A stretch of DNA of 64,000 nucleotides, from NCBI GenBank assembly GCA_022791755.1, contig JAAVZR010000009.1:1-64000 (forward strand), read 5' to 3'. Made by a program: the position numbers and the translations under genes. The first letter of the stretch is position 1; each line of letters opens with the position of its first letter. Under the pieces are notes generated by a model. The model saw nothing but the letters and a program-made list of their open reading frames with translations. It made no database searches and was not told where the DNA came from. This DNA is from Lachnospiraceae bacterium. GTDB taxonomy: Bacteria; Bacillota; Clostridia; Lachnospirales; Lachnospiraceae. Below are positions 1 to 8,606 of this stretch, one piece after another.

Positions 1-146
1 AAACCATAGAGATTGGCAATACTATAATCAGATAGATAAATCGACAACAAATTCAATCTAATAAATCGACAGAATACGGTACATATCTGAATCTTATCGG
101 AAGGATTTTTCTTTCATAGACACAGAAAAATTTACAGCCTCTTGTA

Positions 147-1184
147 TTACATCTTTTGCATGAACTCCTCGATGGTCTCCGCTCTGGCAGCCAGCCGCAC
201 CCATTGATGCAGAGTGATAAGATTTTGTTCCTGGCGGATTTTTTCAGAAACCATCAAAGGAATCGAGCCGATTTCCCCGAGAAAATCCAGGATTTCTTCT
301 GCTTTTCCCTCGAGTTTTCCTTCAAGTTTACCCTCGAGCTTACCTTCTATTCTGCCTTCCGCTCTTCCTTCCTCCAGGATACTCATTCCCAGACCAGTCA
401 TATGAGTCACCTCCCTCAGTAAAACCGGATTTTTATCAAAATCAATAAATCGTGACAGCGTTTCCAGAAAACCCTCTTTATGAGGGTAAAATAAAGCGGT
501 CAAAAATACAAAAAGCTCATTACATTCCGGAGGACACACGCTGTCGCCCAGACGGATAAGTACCATGTGAAACAAATCATAATCTTTAGGATCCGGCCTA
601 CAGCCGCCGGTATTCCTGTAATTGTGCATTCCATAAAAAGAGATAGTAAAGCGCTCCCTCTTAGGAACCCTGTCACGACAGATCCAGATAGTAAAACACT
701 TCTCCAGCCGTCCATAATCGGTATCCTCCGTCAGTACATTCATCTGAGAACTGAGGCTGCGCGCCAGGTAATAGGCGGCCCGCTTCTCAATGGGATAACC
801 AGGACGATAATTTTTCTGTAATTCCACGTTAATATGTAAATTTACATGAACATCACCGGAGAGCTCCGGATTTCTGGCCCGAAACAGTGCATCAAACGTA
901 ACCGTTCTCTCGTCAAGCTCCGAAAACTCGGTGGGTTCCCCACGAATGACAGAATGTGTACGTCCGCGAGATACCTCGGGAGAAGAAACAGAGGCTCTGT
1001 CAATGAAGCCGGCGATCTGTTCCAGACTGTAATCCCGATATTCCTCCACGACCCCTTTGAGAATCACAGAAAGGATTTCAGGATGCCCTAAAAGCTTCTT
1101 GCCGACCGAATCGAGGCGAATCATAGCCCCGGTAAGCTCCAAATCACTGAGCATATGTATACTGCCTGTGATTTTATCCGTCAT
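147..1184 (-). CDS. Rpn-family (PD-(D/E)XK) recombination-promoting nuclease / putative transposase
   Basis: Encodes about 345 aa. I place the start at ATG 1184 (MTDKITGSIHM), which follows an AAGAAGGAA ribosome-binding site. The longer ORF in the track reads out of frame through the neighbouring duplicate. The N-terminal half fits the PD-(D/E)XK nuclease-transposase family abundant in Clostridia, with the core LDERTVTFDALFRARN and NLHINVELQ (the ELQ matching the usual E-x-Q of the nuclease core). The C-terminus carries the family's EGRxEGKLEGKLEGK repeats before a helical EEILDFLGEIG tail. Such proteins are usually multicopy and are thought to act on DNA without classical transposase activity. 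Family assignment is good; cellular role is inferred. Confidence 0.75.
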   Translation of the reverse strand: MTDKITGSIHMLSDLELTGAMIRLDSVGKKLLGHPEILSVILKGVVEEYRDYSLEQIAGFIDRASVSSPEVSRGRTHSVIRGEPTEFSELDERTVTFDALFRARNPELSGDVHVNLHINVELQKNYRPGYPIEKRAAYYLARSLSSQMNVLTEDTDYGRLEKCFTIWICRDRVPKRERFTISFYGMHNYRNTGGCRPDPKDYDLFHMVLIRLGDSVCPPECNELFVFLTALFYPHKEGFLETLSRFIDFDKNPVLLREVTHMTGLGMSILEEGRAEGRIEGKLEGKLEGKLEGKAEEILDFLGEIGSIPLMVSEKIRQEQNLITLHQWVRLAARAETIEEFMQKM

Positions 1185-1242
1185 ACATAATTCCTTCTTT
1201 AAAATCAATGCCAAGCCAAAAAAGCTCCCAATATATAAACCG

Positions 1243-1509
1243 CTACATATTCCGTACAAACTCCTCGAAGGTGTCTGCCCTGGCAGCCAGCCGTATCCAC
1301 TGATGCAGAGTGATAAGATTCTGCTCCTGTCGAACTTTTTCAGAGACCTCCAAAGGGACCGAGCCGATTTCCTCCAGAAAATCCAGGATTTCTTCCACTT
1401 TTCCCTCAAGTCTTCCCTCGAGCCTTCCTTCTATTCTCCCCTCCTCCCAAATACTCATTCCCAACCCAGTCATATGAGTTCCCCTTTCGTAAACCCGGAC
1501 TATACTCAA
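1243..1509 (-). pseudogene. C-terminal fragment of a second Rpn-family nuclease gene
   Basis: This 88-aa frame (MTGLGMSIWEEGRIEGRLEGR... LHQWIRLAARADTFEEF) is nearly identical in pattern to the last ~85 aa of the intact Rpn gene just downstream on the same strand. No nuclease core precedes it, so it is a decapitated copy. The two C-termini lie about 1.1 kb apart in tandem, consistent with a tandem duplication followed by loss of most of one copy. It is probably not functional. Confidence 0.7.
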
Positions 1510-1950
1510 AATTATAAATTACACCCCTATAACCCCTCTCTATAAAGGCAACATGAATCAATCACCCCATAAAAACCCCAACATCCGCAGAGCGGAAGCG
1601 ATCCGCACCGAACGGATTATCCCATAGAACAAGCCGCATCCTTTAAACCCGGCAGTCCCTTATAAAATACACTCCCAACCAAACGATAACTCCAAAAATT
1701 TCCAAAAAAACGGATATCAAAGAACAAACAAAGAAAGACAATACAAGAGAAACAAAGCAAGACACCCAGTCAGAATAAGCAAGCATCTGAGCAAATTTAT
1801 CATACTACACCTCTCCCAAAACCGCAACCCCTTTCTAACCAGATTCCGCATTTTCCCCTCTCTCCGAAGTCCCCAAACCGTCCTCCACCCAAGGCCATGC
1901 AGCCTCTCCAGGGAGCCCCCGGGAATGTTCCGGGAGGCATGCGGGAAACA

Positions 1951-2076
1951 GCCGGGAAGGAAAAGGGGTGGGGCGCCGGACGATTCGGTGAAGCGCGGGT
2001 CAGAGACGAAACCATACGGCATCCATGAGCCCGCATGCGCACCGTGTCCGACGCCCCACCCCTTTTCCTTCCCGGC
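1951..2076. repeat. Long intergenic inverted repeat (31-nt arms)
   Basis: The stretch 1510-2120 holds no convincing gene. Inside it, GCCGGGAAGGAAAAGGGG... (1951-1981) is matched by its reverse complement at 2046-2076 with one mismatch, enclosing a 64-nt loop. Transcribed RNA would form a very stable hairpin. There is no U-tract, so it is not a simple terminator. It could be a miniature repeat element or an mRNA-stabilising structure; copy number elsewhere is unknown. Confidence 0.7.
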
Positions 2077-2120
2077 GTCCCTTCCCCCTCTCCCTCCCCG
2101 TTCATTCCCCCTCCCCCCTC

Positions 2121-2149
2121 TTGACACCCTCCCCAATCCATGATACAGT
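2121..2149 (+). promoter_or_regulatory. Sigma-A-type promoter for ugd
   Basis: TTGACA (2121-2126), a 17-bp spacer and TACAGT (2144-2149). The predicted start lies about 30 nt before the ugd ATG, leaving room for the AGAGGAGG ribosome-binding site. Confidence 0.6.
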
Positions 2150-2185
2150 ATTTCATACCGGAACAAAAGAAAGAGGAGGCTGTCC

Positions 2186-3493
2186 ATGAATATAACGGTA
2201 GCAGGGACCGGCTATGTGGGACTGGTCACCGGCGTCTGTCTGGCCGAGCATGGCCACCATGTGACCTGCCTGGATATCGATGAGGCCAAGATTGAGACCA
2301 TGAAGAGGGGGCATTCCCCCATATATGAGCCGGGCCTGGAGGAGCTGATGCGAAAGAATCGGGACAGGCTCGTATTCACCACGGATTATCGTCTTGCCTA
2401 TGGCGGCGCGCAGGTGATCTTCATCGGCGTCGGGACTCCGGAGAAGAAGGACGGCTCAGCGAATCTGCGCTATGTCTTTCAGGTGGCAAAACAGATTGCG
2501 GAGTCGGCCAGACAGGACTGTGTGGTGGTAGTGAAGTCCACGGTTCCCATCGGGACCAATGACAGGGTGGAAGAGCTGATTCGCAGGGAGGCGGCTCCCG
2601 GTGTGCGTCTGACAGTGGCCTCCAATCCGGAATTTCTGGCACAGGGTACGGCCGTACAGGACACGCTGCACGCTTCCCGCATTGTCATCGGCGCGGAGGA
2701 TGAGAATTCGGCTCAGGTCCTGCGCCGGGTATATGAAGGGTTTGACGCACCGCTTCTGGTGACAAACCGGCGCAGCGCAGAGATGATTAAATATGCATCC
2801 AATGATTTTCTTGCGCTGAAGATTTCATATATTAATGAAATTGCGAATCTGTGTGAAACCGTCGGGGCGGATATCGAGGATGTGGCCCGGGGTATGGGCT
2901 ATGACCGGCGTATCGGCAGTCAGTTTCTGAAGGCAGGCATCGGCTATGGCGGGTCCTGCTTCCCGAAGGACACGAAGGCCTTAAGCTGGCTGGCCAGCTT
3001 CAATGATAATGAGCTGAAGACGGTCAAGGCGGCCATAGAGGTCAATGAAAACCAGAAGTTTAAGCTGATTAAGAAGGCCCGCCGTTATTACGACGATTTT
3101 CACGGCCTCACCGTGGCAGTGCTGGGGCTGACCTTCAAGGCCGGCACCGACGATTTGCGGGAGGCCCCCTCCTTAGTCAGTATTCCGATCCTTCTGGATG
3201 ACGGCGCCAGGGTGAAGGCCTGGGATCCGGTGGGAGTTGAGAATTATAAACGACATTATCCGACACAGATCGAATATTGCCGGACACCGGAGGAAGCGCT
3301 TCAGGATGCCGGCCTCTGTCTGATCTTTACGGAATGGCCTCAGGTGAAAGAGCTTTCTCCGGCCGTATTCCGCCAGAGGATGCGCCGGGCGATCGTTCTG
3401 GACGGACGCAACTGCTTTTCCCTTTCCTCCATGGAAGGACAGGGAATCGTCTATGACAGTATTGGACGACGCGCAATTGTCGATGGGATTTAA
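2186..3493 (+). CDS. ugd: UDP-glucose 6-dehydrogenase
   Basis: A 435-aa UDP-glucose/GDP-mannose dehydrogenase family protein that oxidises UDP-glucose to UDP-glucuronate in the cytoplasm, supplying uronic acid for surface glycans. The NAD-binding Rossmann motif GTGYVGLVTG is at the extreme N-terminus. The catalytic-cysteine signature GYGGSCFPKDTKAL sits near residue 255, followed by the C-terminal UDP-binding domain (LGLTFKAGTDDLREAPS). Length is typical. ATG 2186 follows AGAGGAGG. It stands upstream of the first glycosyltransferase locus and has its own promoter. The C-terminal domain distinguishes it from the GlcNAc-type dehydrogenase at 41.9 kb. Confidence 0.92.
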   Translation: MNITVAGTGYVGLVTGVCLAEHGHHVTCLDIDEAKIETMKRGHSPIYEPGLEELMRKNRDRLVFTTDYRLAYGGAQVIFIGVGTPEKKDGSANLRYVFQVAKQIAESARQDCVVVVKSTVPIGTNDRVEELIRREAAPGVRLTVASNPEFLAQGTAVQDTLHASRIVIGAEDENSAQVLRRVYEGFDAPLLVTNRRSAEMIKYASNDFLALKISYINEIANLCETVGADIEDVARGMGYDRRIGSQFLKAGIGYGGSCFPKDTKALSWLASFNDNELKTVKAAIEVNENQKFKLIKKARRYYDDFHGLTVAVLGLTFKAGTDDLREAPSLVSIPILLDDGARVKAWDPVGVENYKRHYPTQIEYCRTPEEALQDAGLCLIFTEWPQVKELSPAVFRQRMRRAIVLDGRNCFSLSSMEGQGIVYDSIGRRAIVDGI

Positions 3494-3576
3494 ATGACAA
3501 AATCTGCCATTCGTGCTATGATGATACCGCTGCTTCAGAGGTGATGCGGCATACAGACGGGTGGGAGGAGCGTATC

Positions 3577-3786
3577 ATGCAGGAAGCGGTTAAGGCGCAG
3601 ACAGGACATATTATTTCCATGGAGAGGCTTCATGAGATTGTCAATTCCGGGTGTTTGAGCGGACTGTGCACAGGCGGCGTATTTTGCGGCGCGCAGATCG
3701 GGACAGGGCGTCAGGAAGAGGAATATACTCTCTGGAAACTGCGCTATGCCGACGGACAGCAGGAGCATTTGTACACATTAAACTAA
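3577..3786 (+). CDS. Small hypothetical protein (69 aa)
   Basis: I choose ATG 3577 (MQEAVKAQTGH), 7 nt after GGGAGGAG, over the upstream GTG 3541 in the ORF track. The product is a small soluble protein ending in WKLRYADGQQEHLYTLN. It has no signal peptide, membrane segment or family motif that I recognise. It lies 30 nt before the next unknown gene on the same strand, so the two probably share a transcript. Function unknown. Confidence 0.5.
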   Translation: MQEAVKAQTGHIISMERLHEIVNSGCLSGLCTGGVFCGAQIGTGRQEEEYTLWKLRYADGQQEHLYTLN

Positions 3787-3816
3787 AACGCAGAACAGGG
3801 GCTTTGGAAAAAGCAG

Positions 3817-4638
3817 ATGAAATACAGATATAAGGAAAAGACATATTGCTTCGGCAGCTATGACCTGATTCCCATGGAACCAGGTGACGACTGGGTTGCG
3901 GAGGGTGTCGTGCGGTTCCATCTTCCGGCCATACTGATTGATGTGGAGACGAAACCGGAGGAGTTTATCACAGGAGAAATCCGGGTGGCAGACTATGTGG
4001 ACGAGATGGAAGAGCACGACACAAAAGAGGATGATGAACCTTTAAGCGAACCGGTGATAGCGGTGGAATATGGTCCGGATGACTGGCGTGTCATCGACGG
4101 CTGGGGCAGAATCGAACGGGCTGTCAGAGAAGGAGTGGAGCGTCTGCCGGCGGTGAAGCTTCCTTCGGAGCAAGCCATGAAATATCTGGTGGAAGAGAGG
4201 GATGTCAAAGCTTTCATCGAACACTGGAATTTTAAGACAGCTTACTGGGAGCGCCGGGATCGTGTCAACGGATTCCTTATGGAGGACAGACCGGAATATA
4301 CGGAATGTATCGTGGATCCCGATGCCACGTGGGAAGCCGTTCTGGCTGCTGCCGCAGGACGGGAGATCGAGATTCCCATTCGGTGGAACCGGTGGTTTGC
4401 AATCCACGGCGATGGGACCAGGCTGTTTATCGGAGAGGCAAAGCATATGGCGCCGGTCTGTCCGCTGACTTTTGACAGACAGATCCGCAAGAAAGAATAC
4501 CTGGCGGTGTTTCCGCTGTATGAAGAATGGGAGCGGGCGGCAGATGATAAGCCCGTCCGGGAAGAAGCGAGGCGGATTACCATCAGTTATGAATATATTT
4601 TCGCCATGATTCGTCAGTTTGCAAAAGGAGAAAAGTAA
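3817..4638 (+). CDS. Hypothetical protein with a ParB-like VIDGxGR segment
   Basis: 273 aa, soluble and acidic in the middle (DEMEEHDTKEDDE). I do not recognise the whole protein. One stretch, near residue 90, reads DDWRVIDGWGRIERAVREGVERLPAVKLP. It resembles the core of ParB/Srx-type domains (V-I-D-G-x-x-R ... A ... G ... V/L-P-V), where this loop binds nucleotide or metal. The rest (several W and Y residues, no Cys) gives no further clue. Its stop overlaps the start of the GH25 gene (TAATG), so the two are translationally coupled. The ParB-like reading is a hypothesis. Confidence 0.6.
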   Translation: MKYRYKEKTYCFGSYDLIPMEPGDDWVAEGVVRFHLPAILIDVETKPEEFITGEIRVADYVDEMEEHDTKEDDEPLSEPVIAVEYGPDDWRVIDGWGRIERAVREGVERLPAVKLPSEQAMKYLVEERDVKAFIEHWNFKTAYWERRDRVNGFLMEDRPEYTECIVDPDATWEAVLAAAAGREIEIPIRWNRWFAIHGDGTRLFIGEAKHMAPVCPLTFDRQIRKKEYLAVFPLYEEWERAADDKPVREEARRITISYEYIFAMIRQFAKGEK

Positions 4639-6755
4639 TGGGAGCAGGAAGTAAGATCAGTGCGCTTATCAAAGTAGTTAAGACATGGGTGGCGGCTAAT
4701 AAAGCGGCTGCCGGAATCCTGGCCGGCGTGTTTGTGGCCGGCGGCGGTACGGCGGTGGCTCTGGGAGCCGGGGCATTCTCCCAGCCTGTGGCTGCCGAGA
4801 CGACACAGGCAGTGGTTCAGACAGTGCCCGAATCCACCCAGGCAGAGCTGTCTGGTGAAGATATTGAGGCGATCTATGTCCCTAACCTTCTGCGGGGTGA
4901 TCTGATCGGCGAACCTCTTCTCAATGAACTCTGGGAGTCCCTGGAAGCGGCCTACAATCCCAGGGTCGGTACGACGGCTGAGGAGACTACGACCGAGGAA
5001 GAGACCGAGACAACAAAGAAGGAGAAAGTGGAGATTCCGCCGGTGGTGGTGGCTCCTGTCAATGACAAGGAGGACGAGCAGCCTCAGGATGACGCCGATA
5101 AGGGAACCTCCGATGAGCTGGATATCAAGGATGTCATCGAACAGGAGAAGGAAAAGGAAGAAGAAGGAGAATATGAGAATATCAGCCGCTCCTATGGAAT
5201 CGACGTGTCCAAATGGCAGTATTCCATTGACTGGGCTCAGGTAGCGGCCAGCGGCGTGGAATTTGCCATGATCCGCGTGGGATACCGGGGCAACCAGACC
5301 GGAGAGATCGTGATGGATCCCTATTTTGAGCGTAATATCAAGGGAGCTCTGGCCAACCATATCAAGGTGGGTATTTATTTCTATTCTCAGGCCATTGATG
5401 AGGAGGAGGCCAAACAGGAGGCCGCCTGGGTGGTGAACGTCATCCAGAAATATCAGATTACATACCCGGTGGTGTATGACTGCGAGGGCCTGGGGCAGAA
5501 CCGGATCAAGGATGTGACGAAGACGCAGCGCAGCAAAAATGCGGCGGCTTTCCTGGATTATATCCGTGGAGCCGGCTATACGCCGATGATGTATGCCAGC
5601 AAATACGGATATAATAAGAACTGGGATATGAGCTACATTAAGAACTGCAAGATCTGGCTGGCCCACTATACATCCGGAGGCCTGAACACACCCAGCGATT
5701 ATTCGGGCACCTATCATATGTGGCAGTATACCAGTAAAGGCAGCGTACCCGGTATTCGGGGCAATGTGGATCTGAATGTGGCGTATTTCAGTTATTCCAA
5801 TACGCCGGACCCGGTGATCGGCACTGTGAATTATACGGTAGTGGACGATACTGGAGCGCCGGTGAAGGGCGCCACCGTTTCCATGAAAGGGGCGAACAGC
5901 CGCCGTATACTGACAGCAGAGACCGGGGATAACGGGATCGCCTCCTTTGCCAATGTGGTGGTGGATGACTATAATGTGGAAGTGACCGGAATTCCGGAGT
6001 ATTATAAGAAGGGTGCGCAGAGTACGGCACAGATCAGTTTCGGTAAGGCGGAGAACATCTTTGAAGGCCGTCTGAGCATCGACAGAATCATGAGCACCGG
6101 CGTCAGCTGCGAGGTAGTGGACATGAACGCCAAGGCAGTGGCCGGAGTGACCGTGACGCTGGCCGGGACCTCACGCCTGGGTACTGCCGTACAGATGAGC
6201 GCAGTCACCGATGCCGGCGGTAAGGCCGTGTTTGCCAATGTACCCCTGGGCTCTTATGAGACATACGTCTCGGCTGTGCCGGAAGGATACGAGATGCCTG
6301 CTGCGCCGGTGAAGGAGATCGTGGAAGTAACCTCCTCAGCCGCGGTGACAGTTAAGCAGAAGATGACGGTGAAAGCGGTGAAACCCTCGGAGAGTGAAAC
6401 GCCGGAGGAACCCTCCACGGATAATCCGGGTGAGACCACGAAACCGGATGAAACCACAAAGCCGGACGAGACCACAAAGCCGGACGAGACCACGAAACCG
6501 GATGAGACCACAAAGCCGGACGAGACGGCTACAGCTCCTGCGGAGACCACTACAGAACCTGTAGAGACGACGACTCCTGCGGAGACCACCACGGCGGCGC
6601 CTGCCACGACCACGGCGGCTCCTTCCTCTTCGCCCGCAGAGACCACGACGACAGCGGCAGCTGCCCCGGCGGAGAGTACGACACCGGGACCGGCGCCGGG
6701 GGAAGACGATCCGGCCTCCCGGTCAAATGAAGGCCTGACGGCAGAGGAGGGCTGA
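4638..6755 (+). CDS. Cell-surface GH25 lysozyme with two Cna-B-like domains and a Thr-rich tail
   Basis: 705 aa. Residues ~20-45 form a hydrophobic, Gly/Ala-rich segment (GILAGVFVAGGG) that should act as signal or membrane anchor. An acidic Glu/Thr linker follows to ~185. The GH25 muramidase domain runs ~186-395 with the expected acidic residues in YGIDVSKWQ and VVYDCEGLG. These enzymes cleave the MurNAc-GlcNAc bond of peptidoglycan. Two prealbumin-like beta domains follow (~395-470, ~485-575; GAPVKGATVSMKG, KAVAGVTVTLAG). The C-terminus is a low-complexity tail of TTKPDE repeats and Thr/Ala/Pro with no LPxTG sorting motif. ATG follows AAGGAG. Likely role: wall remodelling at the cell surface. 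Confidence 0.85.
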   Translation: MGAGSKISALIKVVKTWVAANKAAAGILAGVFVAGGGTAVALGAGAFSQPVAAETTQAVVQTVPESTQAELSGEDIEAIYVPNLLRGDLIGEPLLNELWESLEAAYNPRVGTTAEETTTEEETETTKKEKVEIPPVVVAPVNDKEDEQPQDDADKGTSDELDIKDVIEQEKEKEEEGEYENISRSYGIDVSKWQYSIDWAQVAASGVEFAMIRVGYRGNQTGEIVMDPYFERNIKGALANHIKVGIYFYSQAIDEEEAKQEAAWVVNVIQKYQITYPVVYDCEGLGQNRIKDVTKTQRSKNAAAFLDYIRGAGYTPMMYASKYGYNKNWDMSYIKNCKIWLAHYTSGGLNTPSDYSGTYHMWQYTSKGSVPGIRGNVDLNVAYFSYSNTPDPVIGTVNYTVVDDTGAPVKGATVSMKGANSRRILTAETGDNGIASFANVVVDDYNVEVTGIPEYYKKGAQSTAQISFGKAENIFEGRLSIDRIMSTGVSCEVVDMNAKAVAGVTVTLAGTSRLGTAVQMSAVTDAGGKAVFANVPLGSYETYVSAVPEGYEMPAAPVKEIVEVTSSAAVTVKQKMTVKAVKPSESETPEEPSTDNPGETTKPDETTKPDETTKPDETTKPDETTKPDETATAPAETTTEPVETTTPAETTTAAPATTTAAPSSSPAETTTTAAAAPAESTTPGPAPGEDDPASRSNEGLTAEEG
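6432..6525 (+). repeat. 18-nt in-frame tandem repeat coding ETTKPD
   Basis: About five tandem copies of an 18-nt unit (gagaccacaaagccggac with minor changes) encode E-T-T-K-P-D in the tail of the GH25 lysozyme. Being in frame and length-neutral, it can vary in copy number by slippage without breaking the protein. Confidence 0.85.
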
Positions 6756-6805
6756 GGGCAGGGGCAGACAAAACAGGAACCGGAGAGAAACTGGATACAG
6801 GGAAT

Positions 6806-6837
6806 AAAACCCCGGCTTGAATATGGCCGGGGTTTTT
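6806..6837 (+). terminator. Intrinsic terminator after the lysozyme gene
   Basis: AAAACCCCGGC, a 9-nt loop, then GCCGGGGTTTTT: a 7-bp GC stem extended by A-U pairs and ending in a T-run, 51 nt after the stop codon. Confidence 0.85.
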
Positions 6838-6845
6838 GGTATAAT
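6817..6845 (+). promoter_or_regulatory. Promoter embedded in the terminator; predicts a leaderless mRNA
   Basis: TTGAAT (6817-6822), exactly 17 bp, then TATAAT (6840-6845). The -35 box lies in the loop of the preceding terminator. The usual start point, 7 nt after the -10 box, falls on position 6852, the A of the glycosyltransferase ATG. No ribosome-binding site precedes that ATG (only caggtt). Confidence 0.65.
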
Positions 6846-6851
6846 CAGGTT

Positions 6852-8606
6852 ATGAAGTATCATATTGAATATGCGAAATATAAATATGGGCGGATCACGG
6901 CTGTGGGCTGGCTGACCGGAGATACGCCTGAAATACCGACTTTTATCTGGGCTGAGGATGCCATGGGGAGACGCCTGGACTGCTCTGTGGAAAGAAGAGA
7001 GCGGGAGGATGTCCGGGCAGCGGTTTTTCCGGAGGATACGGGTGGGCTTTTTGGGTTCCGGATCTGTTTTGCCGTGGCGGAGGGAACGGCTTTTTTCCTG
7101 TGCGTAAGCGACGGGGAGAGGACGAACAGATGCCGGACCGATACCCGCCGGGTCAGCGCCACAGGCAGGATTCCGGACAGCCGGAAGGCACAGCTTAAGG
7201 AGACATGGCGCAGCCTGATAAGAAAGGATTCTCCCGAAGGCAAGCCGGTTGTAAGCCCCTATGGGGATACGGACAGACAGACGGCGTCATCTGAGAGCCG
7301 AAGGGGGAGTACGCCGCTCTTTAGCATCATAGTCCCTGCCTGTAATACGCAGGGAGAGCATCTGGCGGATATGCTGGAGTCGGTTATGGGACAGACATAT
7401 GACAGCTGGGAGATCTGCCTGGCAGACGGAAGCGCCAGATCTCTCAGGGAGAGCTGCGAGGAGGATCAAAGTCTTCTGGGCCGGACACTGGCCGGATATC
7501 TGACAGACCCCAGAGTCCGCTACCGGCATCTGCCATCCAATCTGGGGATCTCCGGCAACAGTAACGAGGCGCTCGCGATGGCCTGCGGTGAGTATACGGT
7601 GATGTTAGATCATGATGATATTCTGACGCCGGACGCGCTGGCCTGTGTCGCCGGGATGCTGGCGAAACAGCCGGAGGCAGACTTTATCTACAGCGACAGC
7701 GATCTGACCGATCATGATTATCTGTATTGCTATAATCCCCTCTTTAAGCCGGAATGGTCTCCGCAGATGCTGTACAGCGCCAATTATATCACCCATCTGT
7801 CGGTGATCCGTACCGATCTTTTGAGAGAATTGGGAGGTTTCAGGAGCAGCTGTGACGGAGCGCAGGACTGGGATCTGTTTTTGCGGGTGGGGGAGAGGAC
7901 AGACCGGATATACCGGATTCCCCGTATTCTGTATCACTGGAGAGCGGCGGAGGGGTCCACGGCCAGGGGAGTGGAGGAGAAGCCCTATGCGCGCCGGGCG
8001 CAGCTTGCGTCGGTGCAGGGGCATCTGGACCGGATGGGAATAGCGGGCCGCGCTGTGTTCGAGGACCGGGCGGGGACCTGTATCCGGGTGGAGCTCTCAG
8101 CGCGGGAGCACCGGGGGGACGTGGTGCTCTGCACGGCCCCGGGCGTCATCCTGTCGGAGGAGGCGGCTGCGGAGCTGCGGGCCTGGGCAGGCGTGCCGGG
8201 AATCGGCGTAGTCTGCCCGCGGGTGGCAGATGAGAAAGGGCGTATCGTGTCCCAGGGAGTATTGCTTTGCGGGGACGGTCCGGAGGCGTTGTTTGCCGGT
8301 TCGTATCCGGGCACGGCGAATGCCCTGGGGCATACGGACTGGTATCGGAACCATGTGGCGGCGGAACCGTTTTGCTACGCCGTCTCACGTCAGGCATGGG
8401 AGGAAGTGGGGCCCCCGGATGAGAAGCTGGGACCTCTGGCGATGGTGGATTTCTGCCTTCGCATGGAGGAGGCGGGATACCGGACCCTCATGACACCGTT
8501 TGCCCAGGTGACGGGAGAGCAGAGCATAGCTCAGGCGATCCGGAAGGAGGCGCTGGCTGCCTACAAAAAAAGGATAAAACGGTATCAGGCAGAGGAACGC
8601 AGATGA
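6852..8606 (+). CDS. GT2-family glycosyltransferase with a degenerate second domain
   Basis: 584 aa. After a ~150-aa N-terminal region comes a GT-A fold glycosyltransferase domain: FSIIVPACNTQ at its start, DGS at the nucleotide site, and the DxD metal motif in VMLDHDDI. It then has FDGAQDWDLFLRV and YHWRAAEGST, as in the two paralogues that follow. The second GT2 domain of those paralogues is only half present here: the NTP-binding N-terminal half (IPNKD, LNND) is missing and the remnant runs directly into GDVVLCTAPGV. The second site is therefore probably inactive. The start aligns with the MKTIRYYIDK start of the next gene, supporting ATG 6852 despite the missing ribosome-binding site. Likely adds sugars to a surface glycan at the cytoplasmic face. 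Confidence 0.82.
   Translation: MKYHIEYAKYKYGRITAVGWLTGDTPEIPTFIWAEDAMGRRLDCSVERREREDVRAAVFPEDTGGLFGFRICFAVAEGTAFFLCVSDGERTNRCRTDTRRVSATGRIPDSRKAQLKETWRSLIRKDSPEGKPVVSPYGDTDRQTASSESRRGSTPLFSIIVPACNTQGEHLADMLESVMGQTYDSWEICLADGSARSLRESCEEDQSLLGRTLAGYLTDPRVRYRHLPSNLGISGNSNEALAMACGEYTVMLDHDDILTPDALACVAGMLAKQPEADFIYSDSDLTDHDYLYCYNPLFKPEWSPQMLYSANYITHLSVIRTDLLRELGGFRSSCDGAQDWDLFLRVGERTDRIYRIPRILYHWRAAEGSTARGVEEKPYARRAQLASVQGHLDRMGIAGRAVFEDRAGTCIRVELSAREHRGDVVLCTAPGVILSEEAAAELRAWAGVPGIGVVCPRVADEKGRIVSQGVLLCGDGPEALFAGSYPGTANALGHTDWYRNHVAAEPFCYAVSRQAWEEVGPPDEKLGPLAMVDFCLRMEEAGYRTLMTPFAQVTGEQSIAQAIRKEALAAYKKRIKRYQAEERR

Noticed and set aside
1717-2187. 156-aa minus-strand ORF in the gap before ugd
   Set aside because: Spans the inverted repeat and low-complexity Gly/Arg codons; no ribosome-binding site and no family resemblance.
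4614-5717. 367-aa minus-strand ORF
   Set aside because: Antisense to the GH25 domain; no ribosome-binding site or family pattern.
6432-6525. Regular short repeats that could suggest a CRISPR-like array
   Set aside because: They are contiguous, in frame and encode ETTKPD repeats of the lysozyme tail; there are no spacers.
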